A stretch of 64,000 nucleotides of DNA from the NCBI GenBank assembly GCA_030148065.1, contig JASBUC010000057.1, forward strand, positions 1 to 64,000. Reading direction: 5' to 3'. A program made the translations under genes and the position numbers. Position 1 is the stretch's first letter. Every line of letters begins with the position of its first letter. Shown in pieces: positions 36,150 through 44,184 of the stretch. The DNA comes from Legionellaceae bacterium (GTDB taxonomy: Bacteria > Pseudomonadota > Gammaproteobacteria > Legionellales > Legionellaceae). The notes beneath the pieces were generated by a model. That model searched no databases. It was not told where the DNA came from and saw nothing but the letters and a program-made list of their open reading frames with translations.

Positions 36150-36713
36150 TTAAGCTTTAGTGGCTTTAACAGCAGGTTTTGCCGTCTTAATGACCTTCTT
36201 TGTTGCTTTCTTGGCAATTTTTTTAACTGTTTTTTCCTTCTTAGCCTTTTTTGCTTTGGCCTTTGCCTTCTGTGCTTCTTTTTTAAGTTGCAGCTTTTCT
36301 TGTTTTAGCTCTTCTTTTTGATGCGCTTTTCTAATTTTTGCAACGGCTGCTTCTTCTGCCTTAAACAACTTTAGTTCTTTGGCAATCTTTTTAATTGCGA
36401 CTTTTAATGCTTTATCTTCCTTAGAGAGTTCTTCAAGTGTTTTTGTAGCAGCAGCTAATGTTTCCATGGCCTTTTTTAACTGTGCTTTATTTGTTGCTGT
36501 TGGTTTTGCTTTCGTTTTTGCTTGCGTTGCTTTCTTTTTAGCAGCTGCTTTCATTTTTGCTTCGGCTGCTTTTTTCTTCTTTGCGGCCACTTTTACTGAA
36601 TTTTTTGAAAGAGTTTTGCTTTCTTTTTCAATCGCTTTTTCATACAACATTCTGGATTTTTCTAGACTTTTTTGTAAATCAGAAACAGAGTTTGCTTGAG
36701 TATTAGTTGTCAT
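36150..36713 (-). CDS. Lys/Ala-rich histone H1-like DNA-binding protein
   Basis: 187 residues, dominated by Lys and Ala. The N-terminal half has a helical region with KKKKAAEAKMKAAAKKKAT-type runs, the middle (about 80-130) is a more mixed helical segment, and the C-terminus ends in repeats such as KKIAKKATKKVIKTAKPA, like the tails of eukaryotic H1, chlamydial Hc1/Hc2 and Coxiella Hq1. Such proteins condense DNA and are common in intracellular bacteria with developmental forms. A terminator-like hairpin follows. It is monocistronic. Function is by composition only. Confidence 0.7.
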   Translation of the reverse strand: MTTNTQANSVSDLQKSLEKSRMLYEKAIEKESKTLSKNSVKVAAKKKKAAEAKMKAAAKKKATQAKTKAKPTATNKAQLKKAMETLAAATKTLEELSKEDKALKVAIKKIAKELKLFKAEEAAVAKIRKAHQKEELKQEKLQLKKEAQKAKAKAKKAKKEKTVKKIAKKATKKVIKTAKPAVKATKA

Positions 36714-36913
36714 TTAATTTACCTATTTTGTTAATTTAAGTTTAACTCGAGATGAATTTTATCAAAAAGAACTATAAAAATAAAGTTTGTAGAACTAACG
36801 ACAAATTAGAATTATATTCTCTCTGTTTTTTTACACACAAACAAACCAATCTTGTAATAATATCAGAGACTGATACCCTACCAATTATTCCTATCAGTAA
36901 CAGGCGAATAACA

Positions 36914-37717
36914 ATGACTCCAAATCCTAATGAGCTCATTTTTAAAGATCTCCTAGAAAGATTAATTTCGCTCCAAGACTCTCTCCAACCCCAAGATAGG
37001 CATACTTTAAGCCTGTTAACTGGCGAATTAAAAAATGAATTCCCCTTAGGTTTTAGCACCGTCGAAAAACAAAAAGCCTTACAACTGAAAAAAAACATTG
37101 TCGAAGCCTTCTTAAGTCTACTGCATGACCCCGTACACTATAAAAGAAAATACTGGACAGCAAATGCACCAACTGAGCAATCAAACTATTTCTTTTGGCG
37201 TTATCAATTACCCATTTGGATCCTAGGACTTGCCTTTGTGCCAACGATTGTTCTACTCACCTTTAAAGCTTGCTGTTTTTTCACGGCTTTAGGCTTGCTG
37301 GCAGCTGCCTCTCTACCCATTGCCCTAGCAGAGCTGGCAACCATTGCTGTCATTACTGCCACCTTTATTCTCACCCCTCTTTTAACAATTTTAAGTGGTG
37401 CTCTTTCGCTTGGATTTTTTGCTTCTCTCTACGACAATGCAAAAAACAATTATTATTACGGTAGTAAGCTCAATACCTTTACCAATACCTTAGGGGAGCT
37501 TGCAAATTATTGCCAGGATACCTTACTTAATCAGGCAAAAGAGATAAAGCCCGCGGCCTTTGTAAGAGCAACTGTTGTTAATTCTACCCAAGACACACCA
37601 CAAAATTTTTTCTATCATTCTGACCAAGCAACCGTCGAAGCAAAAGCAATACCAGTAGAGGATAGTGACCAATCAAGAGGCTTGTTCTCTGGCTTTATGA
37701 GACAAGGGACTAGCTAA
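36914..37717 (+). CDS. Membrane protein of unknown function
   Basis: 267 residues from the ATG at 36914, which has CAGG about eight bases before it; an ATG at 36752 would add 54 residues of low-quality sequence. The N-terminal 100 residues are soluble. Two or three strongly hydrophobic segments lie near 100-180 (WILGLAFVPTIVLLTF, then LTILSGALSLGFFASLY). The C-terminal 80 residues are polar. Similar layouts are common among Legionella-type proteins of unknown function. No motif identifies its role. Confidence 0.5.
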   Translation: MTPNPNELIFKDLLERLISLQDSLQPQDRHTLSLLTGELKNEFPLGFSTVEKQKALQLKKNIVEAFLSLLHDPVHYKRKYWTANAPTEQSNYFFWRYQLPIWILGLAFVPTIVLLTFKACCFFTALGLLAAASLPIALAELATIAVITATFILTPLLTILSGALSLGFFASLYDNAKNNYYYGSKLNTFTNTLGELANYCQDTLLNQAKEIKPAAFVRATVVNSTQDTPQNFFYHSDQATVEAKAIPVEDSDQSRGLFSGFMRQGTS

Positions 37718-37773
37718 TTTTCTGATTTAGCCCATAATTAACACTATAATAATTTAACAACAATTCAAACCGA

Positions 37774-39018
37774 ATGGGATCTCTTAAATCACCGCTACTG
37801 CCTTTGTATGATCAGTTCCCTTTTATCAAAGAGCAGCCGTATGACAATGCCAACTTACGGCACCCTGATGATTTTAAATGCGGACTCAGCTTTCTATTAG
37901 CCTACGATGGTTCAAAGGCCACTCTCAATGCTTATCGGCGAGAAGTTGAACGACTGCTGCAGTGGGCATGGTTAATAAAAGACTGTTCCATTTTAGAATT
38001 GCGTCGAGCTGAAATAGAAGACTATCTAAACTTTTGCCAAAATCCACCAAAGAATTGGATAGCAACCAGCAAGGTTCCTAAGTTTCTAAGTCGTGATGGC
38101 ATACGTGTGCCAAACCCAAAATGGCGACCTTTCGTGGTCACCGTTTCAAAATCGCAACACCGGCGAGGAGTTAGTGCTAAAGTTGAAGAGTATGAGCTTT
38201 CACAAAGTGCCCTTCATGACATTTTTTCCATCTTAAGCAGCTTCTACAGCTTTCTCATCCAAGAGGACTTTACTGAGGTCAATCCACTTGCCAGCATTAG
38301 GCAAAAAAGCAAATTTTTTAGAAAAAGTACCAGTCAGGGAAAAATCAGACGCTTAACTGATCGTCAATGGGACTATGTTATTAAAACAGCAGAGCACTTA
38401 GCTCTTTATGATCCCACTCGGCATGAGAGAACTCTTTTTATTATGAGTACGCTCTATGCCATGTACCTGCGGATCTCAGAACTCTCTGCCAGCGATCGCT
38501 GGACACCCACCATGAATGATTTCTGGCAAGATCATGAAGGACGTTGGTGGTTTACTACCGTTGGTAAAGGCAATAAAGAACGACAGGTCACCGTTAGTAA
38601 TAGTATGCTAAGTGCTCTTAAACGATGGCGCCAATATCTGAACCTCTCACCACTACCGACTCCAGGTGATAACATGGTCCTCCTACCAAAACTATCTGGC
38701 AGAGGCCCAATCTCAAGTATTACTTACCTTCGAGAGATAATCCAAGACTGTTTTGATGCAGCATCCGATCAGTTAGCAAAAGATGGCCACAGCTTAGAGG
38801 CAGAAAACTTAATTGAAGCCACCGTCCACTGGCTTCGCCACACAGGCATTTCTGAAGATGTCAAAACACGACCGAGGGAGCATGTTCGTGATGACGCAGG
38901 CCACAGCAGCTCAGCCATTACCGATCGGTACATAGACATTCACTTAAAAGAACGCCATGCGAGCGGAATTGATAAACCCATCAAAAATAGCCACGCAAAT
39001 TTAACTGAAGACAACTAA
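37774..39018 (+). CDS. Tyrosine recombinase / site-specific integrase
   Basis: 414 residues. The core-binding domain is N-terminal (about 30-190) and the catalytic domain C-terminal. All expected catalytic residues are visible: R233 in YLRISELSAS, the beta-hairpin Lys in TVGKGNKERQ (about 267), H352 and R355 in HWLRHTG, H377 in DAGHSSS and the nucleophile Y386 in TDRYIDIH. It is larger than XerC/XerD and lacks their signature. No att repeats, tRNA or other mobile genes flank it, so it may be a resident chromosomal recombinase or the remnant of an island. A terminator hairpin follows. Confidence 0.88.
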   Translation: MGSLKSPLLPLYDQFPFIKEQPYDNANLRHPDDFKCGLSFLLAYDGSKATLNAYRREVERLLQWAWLIKDCSILELRRAEIEDYLNFCQNPPKNWIATSKVPKFLSRDGIRVPNPKWRPFVVTVSKSQHRRGVSAKVEEYELSQSALHDIFSILSSFYSFLIQEDFTEVNPLASIRQKSKFFRKSTSQGKIRRLTDRQWDYVIKTAEHLALYDPTRHERTLFIMSTLYAMYLRISELSASDRWTPTMNDFWQDHEGRWWFTTVGKGNKERQVTVSNSMLSALKRWRQYLNLSPLPTPGDNMVLLPKLSGRGPISSITYLREIIQDCFDAASDQLAKDGHSLEAENLIEATVHWLRHTGISEDVKTRPREHVRDDAGHSSSAITDRYIDIHLKERHASGIDKPIKNSHANLTEDN

Positions 39019-39035
39019 CTACAAATTAGAGCCTC

Positions 39036-39065
39036 AAAAAAACCACTTTGATGGTTTTTGGTTTT
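39036..39065 (+). terminator. Intrinsic terminator after the tyrosine recombinase
   Basis: AAAAACCA (39038-39045) and TGGTTTTT (39052-39059) form an eight-base-pair stem with a six-base loop, followed by GGTTTTA. It begins 18 bases after the recombinase stop. The stem is AT-rich, so strength is uncertain. Confidence 0.55.
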
Positions 39066-39122
39066 ATGTGTGCTATATTTATACTAGATTAAAAGTACAA
39101 AAGCTCGCGCAAGGAATGCCCA

Positions 39123-40313
39123 GTGAAAGCTCCTGCTGTATTAAAAATCAATCTGTTAACCCTATTTATTAGCCTATTAATTCCAATTAGTAGCAATGCG
39201 TGCTCTGTCTTCTCAAGCAATATTTATCAAAATGGAAAAGTGGTTAATGTTCTAGGGAGCCGAACGCTAGACTTCGAATTCAGTGTACCAACCCCAATCG
39301 CTAAAGGCTTGCAAGGTGTTGAAAATACCTCACATGTGAACGTTGGAGAAATCCCTGAAACTCAAGCTGTCACATGGATTAATGAACACAACTACGTAGG
39401 CAAACTAATAGCGCCAAGTGGTGAAATAGGCGATGGGATTAACGATAAAGGCCTATACATGGGCTCACTTTATCTTCCTGGCAAAACAATTTATCCAGAA
39501 TATCAACCACAAAAAGATAAAAAGGCACTGGCGGTTTTTGACATCATTAATTTCACGCTCGCAACCAGTCGCAATCTGCAAGAAGCATTAGAAAATCTAA
39601 GTCAAGTTCAAATTGTTGGAAATGCTTTATCAATTGGCAATACATTTATCTCGCCAGAACTGCACTATTTTATTAAAGACAAAGAAGGAAATGGGGCTGT
39701 AATTGAGTTTGTAGATGGAAAAACCGTAATCTATACCAAAGACAGCATCGAGGATGAAATTAATGTCATGACAAACTCGCCAACGTTTGATTGGCAAGTA
39801 AATAACTACAAAAAAATGGCTAAAGGGTTTATTGCTAAAAATACTGATTATCAAGTCGATGGGGTCTATGCAAATGGATCTGGGTACATAGGGTTACCTG
39901 GTGATGATATGCCACAGAGCCGTTTTGTAAAAATTAAGGCGATTCTAAATGCTATGCCAAAAGCCAAGGACTTAAATCAAGCACTTTATCTAAATGATCA
40001 AGCATTAAGTACTGCCATTATTCCAATTGGCTTAAATCCAGCCCCGACCCTATGGTATTCTACTTTTAATTTAGCAGACGGTGACTACCGGATTACTCAC
40101 CTTATAGACATTGGGGTCAATGGCCAGTTTGTGCTATCTGATCGAGCCTCAAATGTTAAGAACTACAACGTTAAAACAGGACTGGATAAAATTATAATCT
40201 CAACAAAAATTTCCTACCCTAAACGCTTTGCCTCACCAAATAAAGTCATTACGCCAGCGCCACCAAAACCAGGCACGAAATACGATGGGCAATTTAAAGG
40301 CATACAACCCTAG
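39123..40313 (+). CDS. Exported linear amide C-N hydrolase (choloylglycine/penicillin V acylase family)
   Basis: 396 residues starting at a GTG, with AAGGA seven bases upstream. A signal peptide (about 1-26) ends at SSNA, and the next residue is C27; in this Ntn-hydrolase family the N-terminal Cys exposed by processing is the nucleophile, and CSVFSSNIYQNGKVV fits. Further family elements are GSRTLDFEF (Arg and Asp), NDKGLYMGSLYLPG, and VMTNSPTFDWQVNNYKK. The family hydrolyses amide bonds in bile salts, penicillin V, acyl-homoserine lactones or N-acyl ethanolamines. It is followed two bases later by an MFS exporter gene. Substrate unknown. Confidence 0.85.
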   Translation: MKAPAVLKINLLTLFISLLIPISSNACSVFSSNIYQNGKVVNVLGSRTLDFEFSVPTPIAKGLQGVENTSHVNVGEIPETQAVTWINEHNYVGKLIAPSGEIGDGINDKGLYMGSLYLPGKTIYPEYQPQKDKKALAVFDIINFTLATSRNLQEALENLSQVQIVGNALSIGNTFISPELHYFIKDKEGNGAVIEFVDGKTVIYTKDSIEDEINVMTNSPTFDWQVNNYKKMAKGFIAKNTDYQVDGVYANGSGYIGLPGDDMPQSRFVKIKAILNAMPKAKDLNQALYLNDQALSTAIIPIGLNPAPTLWYSTFNLADGDYRITHLIDIGVNGQFVLSDRASNVKNYNVKTGLDKIIISTKISYPKRFASPNKVITPAPPKPGTKYDGQFKGIQP

Positions 40314-40315
40314 CT

Positions 40316-41503
40316 ATGATGAGTAAGACAAAAATCGCAGTTCTAATTAGCTATCTGGGAATTGCGTCTGTCTCCGCCGTTGTAATAACACCCTCGTTTG
40401 CCAAAATTCAATTATCATTTGATCTTGGGCATGGCTCCGTACAGTGGGTCATTACCATTTTTTTAATCGCATACGTATTCGGACAACTTATCTATGGGCC
40501 TCTCTCAAACAGTTTTGGTTGCCTCAACTCATTAAGAGCAGCACTATTTGTAAATCTACTGGGGGTTATTCTCTGCTTTATCTCCGTTGACATTGAAAGT
40601 TACGCGCTCCTGCTTTTTGGCCGTTTTATCACAGCACTTGGCTCTGCCGCCGGGATGCCCTGTGCTTTTATTTTAATAAATGGTCTTCTGCCAGAACGTC
40701 AGGCAAAAGTTGTTACTTCTTATGCCTCACTGTCGTTTGCGCTTGCCGTTGCGATAGGAATTCTTGTAGGTGGACTCATAACCCATTATTTGCATTGGCA
40801 AGACTGTTTTATTTTTTTATTGGCTTATGGTGTATTAATGCTAATTCTCACCTATCTTTACCAAGAACCTATCAAGGAGAAGAAAGCATTTAAGCCAATA
40901 GTGACTGTTAAAGGCTACTTTCAAGTTTGCCATAACAGTCAATTGATTGTGTTTTCTTTGTTTCTAAGCTTTGTTTCCATGTTTACATACTGTTATGTAG
41001 CACAAGCCCCTCTATATGCTGTCAAAACCCTACAAATGAGTACTGAAAGCTATGGTTACTGGAATCTAGTGACCACGCTTGGAAGTGTTGGCAGTAGTCT
41101 CTTAGGTGCTAAAATCATCGAGCAATTAGGCGCAAAAAAACTATTATTCATTGGCTCATTTTGTATATTGCCGTGTTTTTTGTCACTGGGACTAGTCTCT
41201 ATCAGTCATGATCCTCACCCCATTTGGTTTTTTTCAACCGCAATGTTCTTATACCTTTTTAGCGGTTTTTTATTTCCTGCCGCTTCTTTTTATGCGCTAA
41301 AAACAGTAACCGATAAGGCCAGTGCCTCAAGTGTTCTACTCTTTATCTACATGGGTTCTGCCATGCTTTCTGTGGTAATAATGGGTTATCTACCCTACCC
41401 TAATATTCAAGCGCTCGCACTAACCCTGACGTCATTCTTTGCAATTGTGGCATGTACGCTATTTGTGTATTGTTTTTTAAACCCTGGAGCGCTACAAGAG
41501 TAG
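40316..41503 (+). CDS. MFS drug-resistance transporter, Bcr/CflA-type
   Basis: 395 residues with about 12 membrane segments. The family signature region YVFGQLIYGPLSNSFG lies near residue 50, and GRFITALGSAAGMPCAFILI near 95. Such proteins export drugs or small metabolites by proton antiport. It lies two bases after the hydrolase gene, so the two are likely one operon; the pair could act on a common small amide or its product, which is inference. It converges with the endonuclease gene. Confidence 0.85.
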   Translation: MMSKTKIAVLISYLGIASVSAVVITPSFAKIQLSFDLGHGSVQWVITIFLIAYVFGQLIYGPLSNSFGCLNSLRAALFVNLLGVILCFISVDIESYALLLFGRFITALGSAAGMPCAFILINGLLPERQAKVVTSYASLSFALAVAIGILVGGLITHYLHWQDCFIFLLAYGVLMLILTYLYQEPIKEKKAFKPIVTVKGYFQVCHNSQLIVFSLFLSFVSMFTYCYVAQAPLYAVKTLQMSTESYGYWNLVTTLGSVGSSLLGAKIIEQLGAKKLLFIGSFCILPCFLSLGLVSISHDPHPIWFFSTAMFLYLFSGFLFPAASFYALKTVTDKASASSVLLFIYMGSAMLSVVIMGYLPYPNIQALALTLTSFFAIVACTLFVYCFLNPGALQE

Positions 41504-41534
41504 CACCATAAACGAACCAATTGATTCTGAACCC

Positions 41535-42236
41535 TCAGGATAGAATGTAGGGGTTCTGATAACCTTCTATTTGTGAAACTTTTCTTGCCCACTCCTTCTC
41601 CCACTGACTGGGTGGGTTTAGTGTATGCCAAGAAAACATCAGAATGCGTTCTTTTTCACTCAAAGGAATGTTATAGAAATCACTCATAAACAGTGTTGCT
41701 CTGGCAATCACGCCTTTTGCTGGATCTCCCGGCGTCATGGTCATGAGAGCGCGATCGCTCCACACATCACAACCAAGAATTCGCTCACCTGTTTTTTCAG
41801 AAGACCACTTGGTCTGCTTTCGTAATTTTTCAAAATAACGGATGCTCGGCCAAAGGTTGTAAAGCTCTCCATTAAGCTTTCGAAACGTCTTAGATGAGAG
41901 CTGACAACATTTATATCCTCCATAACGACGCCCCTTGCCGCTTAGGCAACGAGGGTGCTTCCAACAAGAAAAGTATTGACCAAACTTCTCCACAGCCATC
42001 AGATGCACAATCGAAACTGTCTCTGCCTTATGAGATGACTGCATATTTTCATATGTGCAGGAGTATTGATTGAGTTTCAAACGACTGTCAAAGGAACATC
42101 CACAATAGAGTGTTTGAGGGTGACTCTCAAAAATTGCACGAACCTCTTTCACCGCTGCTGAAAAATCATCTCGTTGCCAAGCATAACTTTTGACGGCTAA
42201 AAAGACACAAAGAAACAAAAATCCACGACTTTTCAT
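41535..42236 (-). CDS. Exported endonuclease I family DNase
   Basis: 233 residues. A signal peptide (about 1-20) ends at SYA. The mature part follows the EndA/NucM/Vvn layout: cysteine-rich N-terminus, the active-site segment SIVHLMAVEKFG where the family normally reads W-E-H-V-V-P-A-x-x-F-G, then FRKLNGELYNLWPSI, GVIARATLFMSDFY and WHTLNPPSQWEKEWARKV. The catalytic His and the Asn-containing helix (LYNLWPSI) are kept, but the usual WEH is IVH. It probably degrades DNA outside the cytoplasm for nutrition or escape from nets. Confidence 0.85.
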   Translation of the reverse strand: MKSRGFLFLCVFLAVKSYAWQRDDFSAAVKEVRAIFESHPQTLYCGCSFDSRLKLNQYSCTYENMQSSHKAETVSIVHLMAVEKFGQYFSCWKHPRCLSGKGRRYGGYKCCQLSSKTFRKLNGELYNLWPSIRYFEKLRKQTKWSSEKTGERILGCDVWSDRALMTMTPGDPAKGVIARATLFMSDFYNIPLSEKERILMFSWHTLNPPSQWEKEWARKVSQIEGYQNPYILS

Positions 42237-42258
42237 TACAGCCCGAAAAATACTCCCA

Positions 42259-42753
42259 TCATACCTCTAATCTTCGTTGGTGATACAGCCCTAATAGACT
42301 AATAACTGGTATTAAAAGATCTGTCCAGAAAATAATGCCTGCATTTCCTGGGGCAAAATTATGATTTTGGATCATCTGGTATATATGGCCCCCAGCAGCT
42401 CCCCACAGAAAACCGCTTACTGACAAGACCAATGAAAAACGAAACGCAAGGTTTGGAAAAAAAGCAGCTACAAACCCTGCCATAGCAAACCCAAAACTTG
42501 CAAAGCCCACCTCTGCTTGAAAAGGACTTTGTTGCCAACCAATAAATGCTGCAGCCATTTCCCCAAAGAATACGTGCATAATAAAGTTATATAACATGCT
42601 GCATCCGTATGAAAAAAAGAAAAAGTGCGAGAAGAAGACTGAAAAAGAGCATATGTGTGCTTGCTTACGCTTAAGAAGCGTTGATGTACTGGCAGTTAGG
42701 AGGCCTAGAACAAAGAAAGTCAGAGTAAAATTGCTTAGAATAAATTCAATCAT
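42259..42753 (-). CDS. Four- or five-helix membrane protein, unknown function
   Basis: 164 residues from the ATG at 42753, preceded by TTAGGA at five bases; a TTG at 42771 would add six. It has about five hydrophobic segments and the conserved-looking FAMAGFVAAFF and LSVSGFLWGAAGGHIYQM. The pattern resembles the DUF6790-type membrane proteins; this is a tentative match. No catalytic motif is seen. It is flanked by the endonuclease gene and a TauE exporter gene on the same strand. Confidence 0.6.
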   Translation of the reverse strand: MIEFILSNFTLTFFVLGLLTASTSTLLKRKQAHICSFSVFFSHFFFFSYGCSMLYNFIMHVFFGEMAAAFIGWQQSPFQAEVGFASFGFAMAGFVAAFFPNLAFRFSLVLSVSGFLWGAAGGHIYQMIQNHNFAPGNAGIIFWTDLLIPVISLLGLYHQRRLEV

Positions 42754-42818
42754 CAAGATCCTAAAGTTCAACAGAATTAATTATCAGTATGGATAACATC
42801 TAAAAAAAATCCAACCCA

Positions 42819-43646
42819 TCAAAATACCCCCTCTGCAAACCCAAACATAATAAACATTTTCACACTAACAAAAACTAAAAATATTGAGAAAATTCGGCTT
42901 ATTAGGCGTTCACTTAGTATTCTTGAGAGTTTAACCCCGATAGGGGCAAAAATTAATGCGCTCATGCCAATCAAAAGCAAGGCGGGCCAGTAGACAAACC
43001 CAATAGTATTAGGCACCACTGTCGATATTTTAGGCTCCAAAAATAAAAAAGTGAGAGTCCCAGCAAAAGTGCTAAACATGCCAAGTGACAGTGACGTACC
43101 AGTTGCAAATCGTACCGGAATCCCAAGATGGCAGAGTAGAGGGACCGTAAAAATTCCGCCACCAATCCCCAGTAAACCAGACATAAAGCCTGAAAAAAGA
43201 CCGAGAGGCCCCACCGTCCTAACCGAGTGGTTCTCTTCTACCTTATGAGGATCCTGTTTTTTTAAATGCAGCATTTTATATATCGGCAACCAAACAAAAA
43301 TGGCAAAAGAAAGCATTAACCATTTACTTGTAATTAAGGTTGCAACTAATGCGCCAGAAACCACTCCCAGCAGCACGAAGGCGGACATTTTCTTGGTTAT
43401 TTGCCAGCGTACATCGCCATGCTGGTGATGAACGAAAACAGCAGAACAAATGGTAATAAAAATAGCTCCAAGGGAGGTAGCAATGGCATAGTGCATGACA
43501 TAATCACTTGGGAACTTTAACACATAAGTAAAAATTAGAACCAGGCCCGGAACAATCACTGGCCCGCCACCAATGCCAATCAACCCTCCCAGTAAACCTG
43601 AGAGAATGCCAAGTAAAAGAAAAGCACAGACTATCCCGATGGACAT
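42819..43646 (-). CDS. Sulfite exporter TauE/SafE family membrane protein
   Basis: 275 residues with about eight membrane segments. The two internal repeats each start with the family signature: GLLGGLIGIGGGPVIVPGL (about 15-33) and GFMSGLLGIGGGIFTVPLL (about 155-173). Members transport organosulfur anions or other small anions across the inner membrane. Substrate unknown. It is not in an obvious operon. Confidence 0.9.
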   Translation of the reverse strand: MSIGIVCAFLLLGILSGLLGGLIGIGGGPVIVPGLVLIFTYVLKFPSDYVMHYAIATSLGAIFITICSAVFVHHQHGDVRWQITKKMSAFVLLGVVSGALVATLITSKWLMLSFAIFVWLPIYKMLHLKKQDPHKVEENHSVRTVGPLGLFSGFMSGLLGIGGGIFTVPLLCHLGIPVRFATGTSLSLGMFSTFAGTLTFLFLEPKISTVVPNTIGFVYWPALLLIGMSALIFAPIGVKLSRILSERLISRIFSIFLVFVSVKMFIMFGFAEGVF

Positions 43647-43718
43647 AATTTAATGTGATCAATTAGGGTAATTATTTTCATATTACACATAATTTATCAG
43701 ATTTAAAAAGAATTGCGC

Positions 43719-44063
43719 TTAGGAAAGATAGTTGTGGATGATTTCAACCGCTAAATGAAATTGATCTTCACTTAAATCATCTATTTCTCTACGGTGTTTG
43801 TTATAGCAGTCTTCACAAAAGTGGAACTTTTCATTACTAGTCCAATTGTTACTTTCCATATGCCTTTTTAGAGCATTCAGAAAGGATAGAGTGTTGTTTA
43901 ACTCGAATAACGACGACGGATTAATTCGGAGTGACTCTCTGCCATCTGAGTGACGTCGACCACTCTTTTGCCGTTCTTTAGAGTTTCTTCGCTCCTCAGC
44001 CAGCGTCTTAATAAAGCCTTCTTGGTTGCATAAGTCACAGCAAATGCAAAGGTAATATGCCAT
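43719..44063 (-). CDS. Small Cys-rich, possibly zinc-binding protein
   Basis: 114 residues from the ATG at 44063, which has GGAG six bases upstream; ATGs at 44066 and 44075 also lie in frame. Cysteines are spaced CICCDLC near the start and CEDC near residue 90, a pattern that could bind zinc. Between them is a basic stretch ERRNSKERQKSGRRHSDGRE. I recognise no family. The CxxC pairs at either end of a basic segment suggest a nucleic-acid or protein-binding adaptor; that is only a guess. Confidence 0.45.
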   Translation of the reverse strand: MAYYLCICCDLCNQEGFIKTLAEERRNSKERQKSGRRHSDGRESLRINPSSLFELNNTLSFLNALKRHMESNNWTSNEKFHFCEDCYNKHRREIDDLSEDQFHLAVEIIHNYLS

Positions 44064-44184
44064 CATTGTCTCCATTCATTGTTGGCATGCCTTTTTTTTC
44101 AAAGCACTTTAAGTATTATAGCATAACATTTGATCATAATGAGCTATGCGCAGCCCCTTGGGCTCAATTATGGACGATTCCTTG

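Noticed and set aside
36379-36699. Plus-strand hydrophobic open frame
   Set aside because: It is the antisense of the Lys/Ala-rich histone-like gene, whose codons give Phe/Ala/Ser-rich antisense.
39123-39300. Lipoprotein, because a Cys follows the signal peptide of the amide hydrolase
   Set aside because: The sequence before the Cys (SSNA-C) lacks the usual Leu of a lipobox, and the Cys is the expected Ntn-hydrolase nucleophile.
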